From Telmatospirillum sp. J64-1 (GTDB taxonomy: Bacteria > Pseudomonadota > Alphaproteobacteria > Rhodospirillales > Magnetospirillaceae), in assembly GCF_006980715.1 (NCBI RefSeq), contig NZ_SBHN01000021.1:1-64000 (forward strand): a stretch of 64,000 bases of DNA. Direction: 5' to 3'. Positions 18,600 to 26,520 of this stretch are shown here, piece after piece; the first letter of the stretch is position 1; each line of letters opens with the position of its first letter. Both the position numbers and the translations under genes were made by a program. The notes beneath the pieces were generated by a model, which saw only the letters and a list, made by a program, of their open reading frames with translations, was not told where the DNA came from and searched no databases.

Positions 18600-19382
18600 T
18601 TAGTGAGAAAGGACAGCGCTCTTTTCGTCCGCGCGCCGCCAGAAGACCATGCGACGGCCGAGGTAACGAGCGAGAGCATGCACCGAGAGGCCGATGGCCG
18701 AGAGAATGATCAAGGTGGCGAAGACGCCGGCCACGTCCATGTTGAAGTTGAGCGTGGTAATCAGATAGCCCAGTCCTTCCTGTGCCCCGACGAATTCTCC
18801 GACGATCGCGCCGATGACGGCCAGGATCGAGGCGATTTCAATGCCGGCGAAAATAGTCGGCAGGGCCGCGTAAAGACGCAGATGCAAGAAGGATTGCCAG
18901 CGCGAGGCGCCGAAGACCCGCATCATGTCCATCTGGTCCCTTTCCGCCGCCCGCAGGCCGCTGATCACCGAGACCAGGACGGGGAAGAAGCTGATCAGCG
19001 CGGAAATGACGATCTTCGAGGTGATGCCGTAGCCGAACCACAGCACGAAAAGCGGCGCGATGGCGATCTTCGGCACGGTCTGCATCGCCACGAGATAGGG
19101 GTAGATCAGCCGTTCGGCGGGGGGCACGACGCCGATCAAGGCGCCGAAGGCGAGCCCCGCGACGATCCCCAGGGCGAGGCCGGACAGGATCGTCAGGCCG
19201 GTGGTGATTAGATGGGGCCAGATCAGTCCGCTTTGGAACAGATCGGCCAGCCGGGACAGGATCAGGCTCGGCGCCGGGATGATGTAGGAAGGGACCTCCA
19301 GGAACCGGACGACGATCTCCCAAATAATCACGAAGACGACGAAAAGGCTCAGGACCTCAAAACGAGACCGCCATCTTGACAT
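18600..19382 (-). CDS. NitT/TauT-family ABC transporter permease
   Basis: This 260-residue protein has about six membrane helices. It carries the EAA-like cytoplasmic loop of BPD permeases, seen in the FGASRWQSFLHLRLYAALPTIFAG stretch (about residues 158-180), which docks onto the ATPase. Its ATG overlaps the 3' end of the ATPase gene by 26 bp, indicating coupled translation. It resembles SsuC/TauC-type permeases and would form a homodimer in the importer. Confidence 0.9.
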   Translation of the reverse strand: MSRWRSRFEVLSLFVVFVIIWEIVVRFLEVPSYIIPAPSLILSRLADLFQSGLIWPHLITTGLTILSGLALGIVAGLAFGALIGVVPPAERLIYPYLVAMQTVPKIAIAPLFVLWFGYGITSKIVISALISFFPVLVSVISGLRAAERDQMDMMRVFGASRWQSFLHLRLYAALPTIFAGIEIASILAVIGAIVGEFVGAQEGLGYLITTLNFNMDVAGVFATLIILSAIGLSVHALARYLGRRMVFWRRADEKSAVLSH

Positions 19383-20178
19383 TGCTGTTCTCCTGGTTCG
19401 TGGCGCCAGACCCTTGGGTGTCGAAGATTTCCCTGATCTCGTCGCAAATTCGGTTGAAGACGGGATTGGCGAAGGACGAGCGGTCCCGCGGTCGGGGGAT
19501 GTTCACGTCGATGATGCGAGAGATGCGGCCCGGGCGCGGGGTCATCACCAGGACCCGGTCGCCCAGGAAGACGGCCTCGGGAATACTGTGGGTGATGAAG
19601 ATCACCGCCTTCTTCTGCGCCGACCAGATACGCATCAGCTCGAGATTCATCGTCTCGCGCGTCATCGCGTCCAGGGCGCCGAAGGGCTCGTCCATCAGCA
19701 GGATCTTGGGGTCGCAGATCAGCGCCCGGCAGATCGAGGCCCGCTGCTGCATCCCGCCGGAAAGCTCGGAGGGATATTTGTTCTCGAATTCCGACAGGCC
19801 GGCCATGTCCAGCAGGGCGCGGGCGCGCTCCACCACCTGGGGGCTCATGGTCTTCTGCAGTTGGCGCGGCAGAAGGACATTCTGCAGCACCGTGCGCCAG
19901 GGCAGCAGCGTCGCCTGCTGAAAGACCATGCTGATATCGGGGCGGGGGCCGGACGGCACCGTGCCATCGATCAGCAGGGTTCCTTCGGTATGGCTTTCCA
20001 GCCCCGACAGTATCCGCAGAAGGGTGGTCTTGCCGCAACCGCTGGGGCCAACCACAGTCAGGAACTCGGTCTTTCCGATATCGAGATTCACATCCGTCAG
20101 CGCCAAGACCGTTTCCTTGGCCCGCGTCTCGTAACGCTTCGTCATGCTGCGAATTTGGATGAGCGCGTCAGATCTCAT
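19357..20178 (-). CDS. NitT/TauT-family ABC transporter ATP-binding protein
   Basis: The 273-residue ATPase carries every canonical motif: Walker A GPSGCGKTT near residue 43, a Q-loop in VFQQATLLPW, signature LSGGMQQR, Walker B ILLMDEPFGALD, and a switch histidine in ITHSIPEA. It is the first gene of the leftward operon that continues with the permease, binding protein and Rieske oxygenase. A TTGACA promoter and palindromic operator-like sequence lie 60-115 bp upstream. The start at 20178 has GAGGAACGGAAG just before it. SsuB/TauB family membership is confident; the transported compound is unknown. Confidence 0.9.
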   Translation of the reverse strand: MRSDALIQIRSMTKRYETRAKETVLALTDVNLDIGKTEFLTVVGPSGCGKTTLLRILSGLESHTEGTLLIDGTVPSGPRPDISMVFQQATLLPWRTVLQNVLLPRQLQKTMSPQVVERARALLDMAGLSEFENKYPSELSGGMQQRASICRALICDPKILLMDEPFGALDAMTRETMNLELMRIWSAQKKAVIFITHSIPEAVFLGDRVLVMTPRPGRISRIIDVNIPRPRDRSSFANPVFNRICDEIREIFDTQGSGATNQENSNVKMAVSF

Positions 20179-20235
20179 GACTTCCGTTCCTCATTGCTTT
20201 CTGACCTGCGCCGGTCGGACAAGGCGCCTTTCTCA

Positions 20236-20265
20236 GATGATCGTATTTCGTATACGCATTTCATC
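20236..20265. promoter_or_regulatory. Operator-like nested inverted repeats before the ABC-Rieske operon
   Basis: Outer arms GATGA (20236-20240) and TCATC (20261-20265) enclose CGTAT (20242-20246) and ATACG (20252-20256) separated by 5 bp. The latter also contains the 8-bp palindrome CGTATACG at 20249-20256. It overlaps the proposed transcription start of the leftward operon. GTATAC-centred sites are typical of FCD-type GntR regulators, one of which is encoded at 26620. Confidence 0.45.
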
Positions 20266-20292
20266 AGAAAATTTTTACCTGACTAATGTCAA
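20263..20292 (-). promoter_or_regulatory. Candidate sigma-70 promoter of the ABC-Rieske operon
   Basis: On the minus strand TTGACA (20292-20287) is followed after 18 nt by TCTGAT (20268-20263). The -35 is perfect and the -10 matches 4 of 6 positions. The start would be near 20256, giving a leader of about 78 nt before the ATG at 20178. Confidence 0.45.
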
Positions 20293-20425
20293 GAATTTTC
20301 CGCACACACGCAGATAAGTTACTCAATAACTATGTAATCTAAAAATTTTATAGGGATTTTTAAAAGACAAAATCCGCCCCGGCGGGAGATTTATATCTTC
20401 TGCACTCTTTCCAGAGAAAAAAAAT

Positions 20426-20449
20426 ATACTCGGAGTATGGAATAATTCC
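20426..20449. promoter_or_regulatory. Two adjoining perfect palindromes in the divergent control region
   Basis: ATACTC-G-GAGTAT (20426-20438) is followed directly by GGAAT-A-ATTCC (20439-20449). Both are odd-length perfect inverted repeats in AT-rich DNA midway between the divergent operons. The arrangement looks like paired binding sites for dimeric regulators. No regulator can be assigned. Confidence 0.4.
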
Positions 20450-21030
20450 GGCCATAAGGTAAAGTTCATTTAGACTTTTCTGGGAACGCCCTCCACGCAT
20501 TCACACAGCATCGCTCCCGATAAGCCTGACGCAATGGCTGTGCCATTTTCAGAAACCTTTGCATTCCAACCGGAAAAACCGGAATTGCCGCGTTCCACGC
20601 CACCCGATCTGCACAGATTTTATACAGGTCACGTGTGTTTGGCTATTTTTTATGCGTTTTTGGCTTTTCCCGCCTTTCCTCCTGGGTCTTACAGCCTTCC
20701 GTACGCCCCGCAACGGCTCTCCATGGGCGCCGTCACGCCTCTCACTACGCTTTTTCCGAAAAGCCTCGCAATTCCCCGCTCCGCCTGACGGAAAAGGGGA
20801 GAACCAGAGGAAGGGGAACCCCGAAAAAGAGAGCCATCGGCACCCCCGTACCCGTCAGCACAAAATTTGATCTTATAAATATTATGGTTATTCATGCCGC
20901 AAAATCCCCCTTGCTTCCGCCCTTTCCGCCCCATACAGTAATTAAATAATCAGCAAATTAATGCCTGACCCAGGCCAGCCTCCCGGTGCGGCAGGAGCTG
21001 CAGCCTCTCGGCGGATCGCCGCACTCCTAA
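20450..21030. other. AT-rich non-coding stretch with no recognisable gene
   Basis: This is the larger part of the 950-bp gap between the divergent operons. Base composition is well below that of neighbouring genes, especially before about 20520 and after 20860. The short reading frames in it (for example 20534-20788) lack ribosome-binding sites, domain character and local codon bias. I see no RNA gene. It probably holds regulatory sequence and possibly degraded coding DNA. Confidence 0.4.
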
Positions 21031-21037
21031 AATTAAT

Positions 21038-21049
21038 TGATCGTATAAT
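21038..21049 (+). promoter_or_regulatory. Candidate -10 box overlapping an operator half-site before nicC
   Basis: TATAAT at 21044-21049 is a perfect -10 hexamer. It overlaps TGATCGTAT (21038-21046), the same 9-mer found at 20238-20246 beside the opposite operon. No good -35 is visible 17 bp upstream, as is common for activator-dependent promoters. The leader to the nicC ATG at 21129 would be about 73 nt. Confidence 0.4.
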
Positions 21050-21128
21050 TTATTTTACCGAGGAACCTTCCGGCTGCGGGCCTGTCGCAGGCCCGACACT
21101 CGCGTCACTGAAAAAGGAAGCAGGACCA

Positions 21129-22346
21129 ATGAGTCGAAAATTACGGGTGGGCATCATCGGCGGCGGCATCGGCGGGGCGGCTCTTTCCGGCGCCCTGACG
21201 CAACGCGGCTTTGAGACCAGGATCTTCGAGCGGGCCGACGCCTTCGGGGAAGTCGGCGCCGGCATCCAGATGACGCCCAACGCGGTCAAGGTGCTGCGCG
21301 CCCTGGGCCTGATGGACAAGCTGTCCCAGGCAGGTTTCCTGCCCCACGCCATCGTCGGGCGCAATTGGCGCACCGCGCGGGAAAACTTCCGCACGCCGCT
21401 GATCGAGGATTGCCCGCGCCTCTATGGCGCCCCCTTCGTCCATATCCACCGCGCCGATCTTCATTCCATGCTGGTCTCGCTGGTGCCGGAAAGCAGCGCC
21501 ACCCTCTCGACGGCCTGTACCGGCATCCGCCAGGACGGCAAGACCGCCGTCGCCAGTTTCGCCGATGGCAGCGAGTTTGAGGCCGATGTGATCGTTGGCG
21601 CGGACGGCGTGCGCTCGACCGTGCGCAACGCCCTGTTCGGTGACGAGGAACCGCGCTTCACCGGCAATATGTGCTACCGCGCCGTGGTTCCCGTGGATGG
21701 CGTGGTCGATTTCGTTAGTCCCGATTCCTCCTTCTGGCTGGGCCCGCACGGCCATGTCGTCACCTATTACGTGCGCGGCGGCAAGGCGGTGAACATCGTG
21801 GCCGTCAGCGAGACCGCCAATTGGGTCGAGGAATCCTGGAACGCACCGAGCAGCCGCGACGAAATGCTGGCCGCCTATCAGGGCTGGCATTCCAACATCA
21901 TCCGCCTGTTCGAGCGCGTGGAGCATGTCTTCAAATGGGGGCTATTCGACCGCGACCCCATGACCACCTGGTCGTCGGGCCGGGTCACGCTGCTGGGCGA
22001 TGCCGCCCATCCCATGCTGCCTTTCCTGTCGCAGGGTGCAGCCATGGCCATCGAGGACGCCTATGTGCTGGCCACAACACTGGATGCCCATGGCCCGGAT
22101 TACGCCACGGCCCTGCAGGATTACGAGGCCGAGCGCCTGCCGCGCACCAGCCGCGTGCAGCTGGAAGCGCGCGAGCGCGGCAAGACCTATCACCTACCTT
22201 CGCCCCTCGCCCAGGCCAAGCGCGACTTGGTCTATTGGATCAAGGGCAAGCTCAACCCGCAGAAGACCGGGCTTCAGGCCAACTGGGTCTACGACTACGA
22301 CGCCACTGCCTTCCAACCCCAGCCAGCGCTGAAGAGCGTGGCCTGA
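21129..22346 (+). CDS. nicC: NicC-like FAD monooxygenase (6-hydroxynicotinate 3-monooxygenase type)
   Basis: The ATG at 21129 (AAGGAAG 8 nt upstream) gives 405 residues and begins two residues before the FAD-binding fold, so the longer frame from 20961 is rejected. Group A flavoprotein hydroxylase motifs are present: GGGIGG at 11-16, a DG motif (VGADGVRST) and a GD motif (LLGDAAHPMLPF). NicC decarboxylates and hydroxylates 6-hydroxynicotinate to 2,5-dihydroxypyridine. The assignment rests on family plus the four downstream nic-type genes. A close alternative is a decarboxylating 5-hydroxypicolinate 2-monooxygenase (HpaM type), which yields the same product, or a salicylate-hydroxylase-like enzyme with another substrate. 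It heads the rightward catabolic operon and is followed by nicE after 13 bp. Confidence 0.75.
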   Translation: MSRKLRVGIIGGGIGGAALSGALTQRGFETRIFERADAFGEVGAGIQMTPNAVKVLRALGLMDKLSQAGFLPHAIVGRNWRTARENFRTPLIEDCPRLYGAPFVHIHRADLHSMLVSLVPESSATLSTACTGIRQDGKTAVASFADGSEFEADVIVGADGVRSTVRNALFGDEEPRFTGNMCYRAVVPVDGVVDFVSPDSSFWLGPHGHVVTYYVRGGKAVNIVAVSETANWVEESWNAPSSRDEMLAAYQGWHSNIIRLFERVEHVFKWGLFDRDPMTTWSSGRVTLLGDAAHPMLPFLSQGAAMAIEDAYVLATTLDAHGPDYATALQDYEAERLPRTSRVQLEARERGKTYHLPSPLAQAKRDLVYWIKGKLNPQKTGLQANWVYDYDATAFQPQPALKSVA

Positions 22347-22359
22347 CCCAGAGGGAAAC

Positions 22360-23112
22360 ATGGGCAAGACCTACCGAATCGGCCAGATCGTGCCGAGTTC
22401 CAACACCACCATGGAAACCGAGATCCCGGCCATGCTGGCGGCGCGCAGCATGGTCAGCGGCGAACGTTTCACCTTCCATTCAAGCCGTATGCGCATGAAG
22501 ACGGTGCAGAAGGACGAACTGGCGGCGATGGACGCGGAATCAGACCGCTGCGCCATCGAGCTGAGCGACGCCCGCGTCGATGTCCTGGGCTATGCCTGCC
22601 TGGTCGCCATCATGGCCATGGGCAAGGGATATCATCGCGTCGCGGAACAGCGCCTGAAGGGACGCACCGTGGAAAACGGCGCGCCTTCCCCCGTCATCAC
22701 CAGTGCCGGGGCGCTGATCGACGCCCTGCACCAGATGAAGGCCAAGCGCATCGCCCTGGTCGCCCCCTACATGAAGCCGCTGACCGAACTGGTGGTCGAG
22801 TATATCCGCGCCGAAGGCTTCGAAGTGGTGGATTGGCGTGCCCTGGAAATTCCAGACAATATCGAGGTTGGCCGCCACGATCCCCAGCGCCTGCCCGAGA
22901 TCGTCGCCGGGATGAACACCGCCGAGGCCGATGTCATCGTACTGTCGGCCTGCGTGCAGATGCCGTCCCTGCCCGCCGTGCCGCGGGTCGAGGCGATGAC
23001 CGGCAAGCCCGTCCTGACGGCCGCCATCGCCACCACCTATGCTCTGCTCAAATCCCTCGACCTTGGAACGGAAGTGCCGGGCGGCGGCGCCCTTCTGTCG
23101 GGCGCCTATTAA
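22360..23112 (+). CDS. nicE: Maleate cis-trans isomerase NicE
   Basis: The 250-residue protein belongs to the Asp/Glu racemase superfamily, maleate isomerase branch, and would convert maleate to fumarate at the end of the maleamate pathway. The two catalytic cysteines are C80 (GYACLVA) and C198 (LSACVQMPS), close to the Cys82/Cys200 pair known from the Pseudomonas enzyme. The N-terminal IGQIVPSSNTTMETE substrate-binding strand is intact. It lies 13 bp after nicC with AGAGGGA before its ATG. A perfect 16-bp palindrome begins in its last sense codon. Confidence 0.88.
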   Translation: MGKTYRIGQIVPSSNTTMETEIPAMLAARSMVSGERFTFHSSRMRMKTVQKDELAAMDAESDRCAIELSDARVDVLGYACLVAIMAMGKGYHRVAEQRLKGRTVENGAPSPVITSAGALIDALHQMKAKRIALVAPYMKPLTELVVEYIRAEGFEVVDWRALEIPDNIEVGRHDPQRLPEIVAGMNTAEADVIVLSACVQMPSLPAVPRVEAMTGKPVLTAAIATTYALLKSLDLGTEVPGGGALLSGAY

Positions 23113-23123
23113 TACGTATTAAT
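23108..23123. promoter_or_regulatory. Perfect 16-bp palindrome between nicE and nicD
   Basis: ATTAATACGTATTAAT is perfectly self-complementary and spans the nicE stop codon (TAA at 23110-23112). It is 100 % A/T outside the central CG in an otherwise GC-rich operon. It contains the CGTAT sequence shared with the proposed operators at 20242, 21042 and 26534. It could be an intragenic operator, a DNA-methylation target or a processing hairpin. It is followed by the nicD ribosome-binding site. Confidence 0.5.
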
Positions 23124-23146
23124 GTAAGGAAAAGGAATCGGAAGAC

Positions 23147-23953
23147 ATGGGCAGCACCTATCTCTATGGGGGCAACATTCACGCCAATTCCATCCGCCAG
23201 CACTACCTGCGCTATGGCGGCCAGGGGCGGCCGGTCATCATCATCCCCGGCATCACCAGCCCGGCGGTGACCTGGAGCTTCGTCGCCGAACGCTTCGGCC
23301 GCAACTTCGATACCTATGTCCTGGATGTACGCGGACGCGGCCTGTCGGAAAGCGGCGCGCATCTGGATTACGGCCTGGATGCCTGCGCCGCCGATGTCGC
23401 CGCCTTCGCCGATGCCCTGGGCTTGGCCGATTATGCCCTGGTCGGCCATTCCATGGGCGCGCGGATCGGCTTGCGGGCCGTCAGCCGCCACGGCGCCGCC
23501 CCGACGGCGCTGGTCCTGGTCGATCCGCCGGTGTCCGGCCCCGGCAGGCGGGACTATCCCAGCAAGCTGCCCTGGTATATCGATTCGATACGCGACTGCC
23601 GCCAGGGCTGCGATGTCGAGACCATGCGCAAATACTGCCCCAGTTGGACCGAGGAGCAGCTTCGCCTGCGCGCCGAATGGCTGCATACCTGCGACGAGCG
23701 GGCGGTGATCGCCACCTATCACAGCTTCCATGAAGATGACATCCATGCCGATTTCCCGCGCGTGGCCATGGCCTCAATGCTGATGGTCGCGGGCAAGGGT
23801 GGCGTTATCCTGCCCGAGGACGAGGCGGAAATCCGCAACCTGCTGCCCGGCATCGTCCTCAGCCGTGTCGAAACCGCCGGCCATATGATCCCCTGGGACG
23901 ACGAGGAAGGCTTCTACCGGGCCTTCGGCGACTTCCTCGGCCGTCCGGTCTGA
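23147..23953 (+). CDS. nicD: N-formylmaleamate deformylase NicD (alpha/beta hydrolase)
   Basis: This 268-residue alpha/beta hydrolase should remove formate from N-formylmaleamate to give maleamate. The triad is S102 (GHSMG), D126 (LVLVDPP) and H246 (AGHMIPWDD). It is shifted by one residue from the Ser101/Asp125/His245 triad of Pseudomonas putida NicD. Other segments, such as PGITSPAVTW, LDVRGRGLS and SKLPWY-DSIR, fit NicD rather than generic hydrolases. AAGGAAAAGGA precedes the ATG, 34 bp after nicE. Confidence 0.92.
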   Translation: MGSTYLYGGNIHANSIRQHYLRYGGQGRPVIIIPGITSPAVTWSFVAERFGRNFDTYVLDVRGRGLSESGAHLDYGLDACAADVAAFADALGLADYALVGHSMGARIGLRAVSRHGAAPTALVLVDPPVSGPGRRDYPSKLPWYIDSIRDCRQGCDVETMRKYCPSWTEEQLRLRAEWLHTCDERAVIATYHSFHEDDIHADFPRVAMASMLMVAGKGGVILPEDEAEIRNLLPGIVLSRVETAGHMIPWDDEEGFYRAFGDFLGRPV

Positions 23954-23989
23954 TCCTTTTCCTCTCTACTATATCGACTGGAGGCTCCG

Positions 23990-25054
23990 ATGCCCGTCAG
24001 TGATGCCGAGATGATCCAGGCCTGGACCGAGGTCCTGACGCTTTCCCGCCTGAAGCGGGATGACGTGGTGACCATCCTGACCAGCCAGAACACCCATCCC
24101 CAGACCCTGTCCACCGCCCTGATCGCCGCCAGCAGCCTGGGCGCGCGGGTCAACCGCCTGGACCTGCCGCCGGTCAATGGCGAAAAGGCCCATAGCCGCG
24201 ACAGCCTCGCCTATCTGGGCATCACGCCGCTGACCGGCAATCGCGCCGCCATCGCCGCCCTGAAGGAAAGCGATCTGGTCCTCGATCTGATGACCCTGCT
24301 GTTCTCGCCCGAACAGCACGAGATCCTGAAGACCGGCACAAAGATCCTGCTGGCGGTCGAGCCGCCCGAAGTGCTGGCCCGCATGGTCCCCACGCCTGAA
24401 GACAAGGCGCGTGTCGCGCGGGCCGCCGCCCTGCTGGAACAGGCCCGCGAGATGCATGTCACCTCGCCCGCCGGCACCGATCTGCGCTGCCCGCTGGGGC
24501 AATATCCCGCCGTGCAGGAATATGGCTTCGTGGACGAGCCGGGACGGTGGGACCACTGGCCCAGCGGCTTCATCCTGACTTGGCCCAACGAGGGCCAAGC
24601 CCAGGGCCGCATCGTCCTCGACCGGGGCGACATCCTGCTGCCGATGAAAAGCTATCTCGCCGCCCCCGTCGAGATGACCGTCGAGAACGGCTATGTCACC
24701 GCCATCGAGGGCAGGCTGGATGCCGACCTGCTGAAGGATTACATGGCCGCCTTCGACGATCCGGAAGCCTATGCCCTGTCCCATATCGGCTGGGGGCTGC
24801 AAAAGCGCGCCCGCTGGTCCACTTTGGGCCTTTACGACCGCGAAGCCACCATCGGCATGGATGCCCGCGCCTTCGAGGGTAATTTCCTGTGGTCCCTCGG
24901 CCCCAATAACGAAGTCGGCGGCGACCGCGTCACCGCCTGCCATATCGACATCCCCATGCGCCATTGCACGATCCGCCTCGACGGCGCCGACGTGGTGCGC
25001 GATGGGGTGGTTCTCGACACTCTTCCCATGCTTCAGCAGGAGCCCGCAGAATGA
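23990..25054 (+). CDS. nicX: 2,5-dihydroxypyridine 5,6-dioxygenase NicX
   Basis: The 354-residue enzyme opens the ring of 2,5-dihydroxypyridine with O2 to give N-formylmaleamate. It belongs to the leucine-aminopeptidase-like non-heme iron(II) family. The ligands H265, H318 and D320 (SHIGWG; CHIDI) fall at exactly the numbers known for P. putida NicX, and total length matches. A GGAGG ribosome-binding site lies 6 nt before the ATG. Its stop overlaps the nicF start (ATGA). This gene is the strongest evidence that the operon handles a pyridine ring. Confidence 0.94.
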   Translation: MPVSDAEMIQAWTEVLTLSRLKRDDVVTILTSQNTHPQTLSTALIAASSLGARVNRLDLPPVNGEKAHSRDSLAYLGITPLTGNRAAIAALKESDLVLDLMTLLFSPEQHEILKTGTKILLAVEPPEVLARMVPTPEDKARVARAAALLEQAREMHVTSPAGTDLRCPLGQYPAVQEYGFVDEPGRWDHWPSGFILTWPNEGQAQGRIVLDRGDILLPMKSYLAAPVEMTVENGYVTAIEGRLDADLLKDYMAAFDDPEAYALSHIGWGLQKRARWSTLGLYDREATIGMDARAFEGNFLWSLGPNNEVGGDRVTACHIDIPMRHCTIRLDGADVVRDGVVLDTLPMLQQEPAE

Positions 25055-25671
25055 ACCAGGATCAGGATGTCTATCAGCGCCAGGGTTTCGGCCGGCGCCT
25101 GGGATTGAAGGGACGCATCGGCCTGCTGATCGTCGATTTCGTCAACGGCTTCGCCGATCCCGAGGTCTTCGGCGGCGGCAATATCCCCGAAGCCATCGCG
25201 GCGACCAAGGATCTGCTGGACCATGCCCGGCGGCAGGGCTGGCCGGTGGCCCATAGCCGCATCGTCTATGCGGACGACGATGCCGACGCCACCGTCTTTT
25301 CACTGAAAGTGCCGGGAATGCTGACGCTAAAGGAAGATGCCGCCATCAGCGCCATCGTGCCCGACCTGACACCGGCGCCCGGTGAACTGGTGGTGCGGAA
25401 GAACGTGCCCTCGGCCTTTTTCGGCACCGGGCTGGCGCCCTGGCTGACCCAGCGCGGGGTGGAAACCCTGCTCGTCGCCGGCTGCACCACCAGCGGCTGC
25501 GTGCGGGCCAGCGTGGTCGATGCCATGTCCTTCGGCTTCCGCCCGGTGGTGCTGTCCGATTGCGTCGGCGACCGCGCCCTGGCGCCGCACGAGGCCAGCC
25601 TGTTCGACATCGAGCAGAAATATGGCGACGTCATTCCCTCCTCCGAGGTCATGGCCGCCTTTGCCGCATGA
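25051..25671 (+). CDS. nicF: Maleamate amidohydrolase NicF (isochorismatase-like)
   Basis: The chosen ATG at 25051 overlaps the nicX stop and has AGGAG 8 nt upstream, giving 206 residues. It is a cysteine hydrolase of the isochorismatase family, with D29 (LIVDFVNGF), K117 (VRKNVPSAF) and C150 (TTSGCVRA) as catalytic Asp-Lys-Cys. The paired cysteine motif GCTTSGCV is typical of NicF and N-carbamoylsarcosine amidase relatives. The expected reaction is maleamate to maleate plus ammonia, the nitrogen-releasing step of the pathway. Confidence 0.9.
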   Translation: MNQDQDVYQRQGFGRRLGLKGRIGLLIVDFVNGFADPEVFGGGNIPEAIAATKDLLDHARRQGWPVAHSRIVYADDDADATVFSLKVPGMLTLKEDAAISAIVPDLTPAPGELVVRKNVPSAFFGTGLAPWLTQRGVETLLVAGCTTSGCVRASVVDAMSFGFRPVVLSDCVGDRALAPHEASLFDIEQKYGDVIPSSEVMAAFAA

Positions 25672-25697
25672 TTTCCCCCTCTGCCGATTCTCTATAT

Positions 25698-25739
25698 AAG
25701 GAGGCAAAGACGGACATGCCGGAAACCTGGGTGGAATGA
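25698..25739 (+). CDS. Possible 7-codon leader peptide coupled to the tetR start
   Basis: A strong AAGGAGG (25698-25704) is placed not for the TetR start at 25736 but 11 nt before an ATG at 25716 encoding MPETWVE. Its TGA (25737-25739) overlaps the TetR ATG (25736-25738) as ATGA. The regulator itself has only GGTGG nearby. Ribosomes ending the mini-ORF would reinitiate on tetR, keeping regulator synthesis low or linked to leader translation. No expression evidence is available. Confidence 0.35.
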   Translation, partial: KEAKTDMPETWVE

Positions 25740-26482
25740 AAGAAGCAAACGCCGCGACGAACCGTACCGGACGCCCCGCCCGCCCCCGCCGCATCGGCCC
25801 GGGGCGGCCGGAAGGGCTGAACAATGTGCGCGAGGAAATCCTCGATGCGGCGGAAGTGGAATTCGCCGATCTGGGCTATGCCGGCACCACCTTACGCGGC
25901 GTGGCCGACCGGGCCAAGGTCACCCAAGCCCTGATCAATTACTATTTCGGCTCGAAGCATGGCCTGTTCGAGGAAGTCTTTCTACGCCGGGGACGCAAGA
26001 TTTCCGACGAAAGGCTGGAACGGCTGGAGAATCTCAGGAAAAGCGGCGCCCCCTTGCGGATTGAGGATGTCGTCCTCGGCTTCCTGAAGCCGACCCTGGC
26101 CCTGCGCGCCACGCCGGAAGGCCGCGCCTTCATGCGCCTACAGGCCCGCCTGCATACCGAGCCGCCGGAAATTTCCTACAAGCTGCGCAACGAGGCCTAT
26201 GACGTCTCGACCCGCGCCTATGTCGAGGCCATCCGCGAAGCCCTGCCGCATCTGGGCGAGAAGGACGCCTATTGGCGCCTGACCCTGATGATCGGCGCCT
26301 ATATGTATGCCTTTTCCGACACCCACCGCCTGGAGGAACTGGCGGAAGGCATCTGCGACCCCACCGATACCAACGAAATTCTCGAACAGATCACCAATTT
26401 CGTCGTCGGCGGCCTGACCGCCCCCACCCGCCCGGTCGGCGCCCCGCCGAAGCGCCCCGCACGGAAAAAAACCAAAGCCTGA
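25736..26482 (+). CDS. TetR-family regulator (NicS-like position)
   Basis: The 248-residue protein has a TetR N-terminal helix-turn-helix: ILDAAEVEFADLGYAGTTLRGVADRAKVTQALINYYFGSKHGLF, about residues 32-75. It is preceded by an arginine/proline-rich leader and followed by a ligand-binding domain with a basic KKTKA-like tail. Being 64 bp after nicF in the same direction, it is the obvious candidate repressor of the pathway, analogous in position to NicS. The ligand may be a hydroxylated pyridine. Its start is set by ATGA overlap with a possible 7-codon leader ORF. A hairpin terminator follows. Confidence 0.8.
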   Translation: MKEANAATNRTGRPARPRRIGPGRPEGLNNVREEILDAAEVEFADLGYAGTTLRGVADRAKVTQALINYYFGSKHGLFEEVFLRRGRKISDERLERLENLRKSGAPLRIEDVVLGFLKPTLALRATPEGRAFMRLQARLHTEPPEISYKLRNEAYDVSTRAYVEAIREALPHLGEKDAYWRLTLMIGAYMYAFSDTHRLEELAEGICDPTDTNEILEQITNFVVGGLTAPTRPVGAPPKRPARKKTKA

Positions 26483-26490
26483 GCCGGCAG

Positions 26491-26511
26491 AAGGGGAGCG
26501 ACGCCCCTTTT
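26491..26511 (+). terminator. Hairpin terminator after the nic-like operon
   Basis: AAGGGG (26491-26496) pairs with CCCCTT (26504-26509) around a 7-nt loop, followed by TT. It begins 8 bp after the tetR stop. The U-tract is short, so termination may be partial. Confidence 0.45.
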
Positions 26512-26520
26512 CCGGCAGAA

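Noticed and set aside
20534-20788. 84-codon frame in the divergent control region
   Set aside because: It lacks a ribosome-binding site, is proline/aromatic-rich without domain character, and overlaps another frame of similar quality.
20961-21128. N-terminal extension of the NicC-like protein
   Set aside because: The extra 56 residues precede the FAD-binding strand that normally begins within the first few residues, and the candidate promoter lies inside this stretch.
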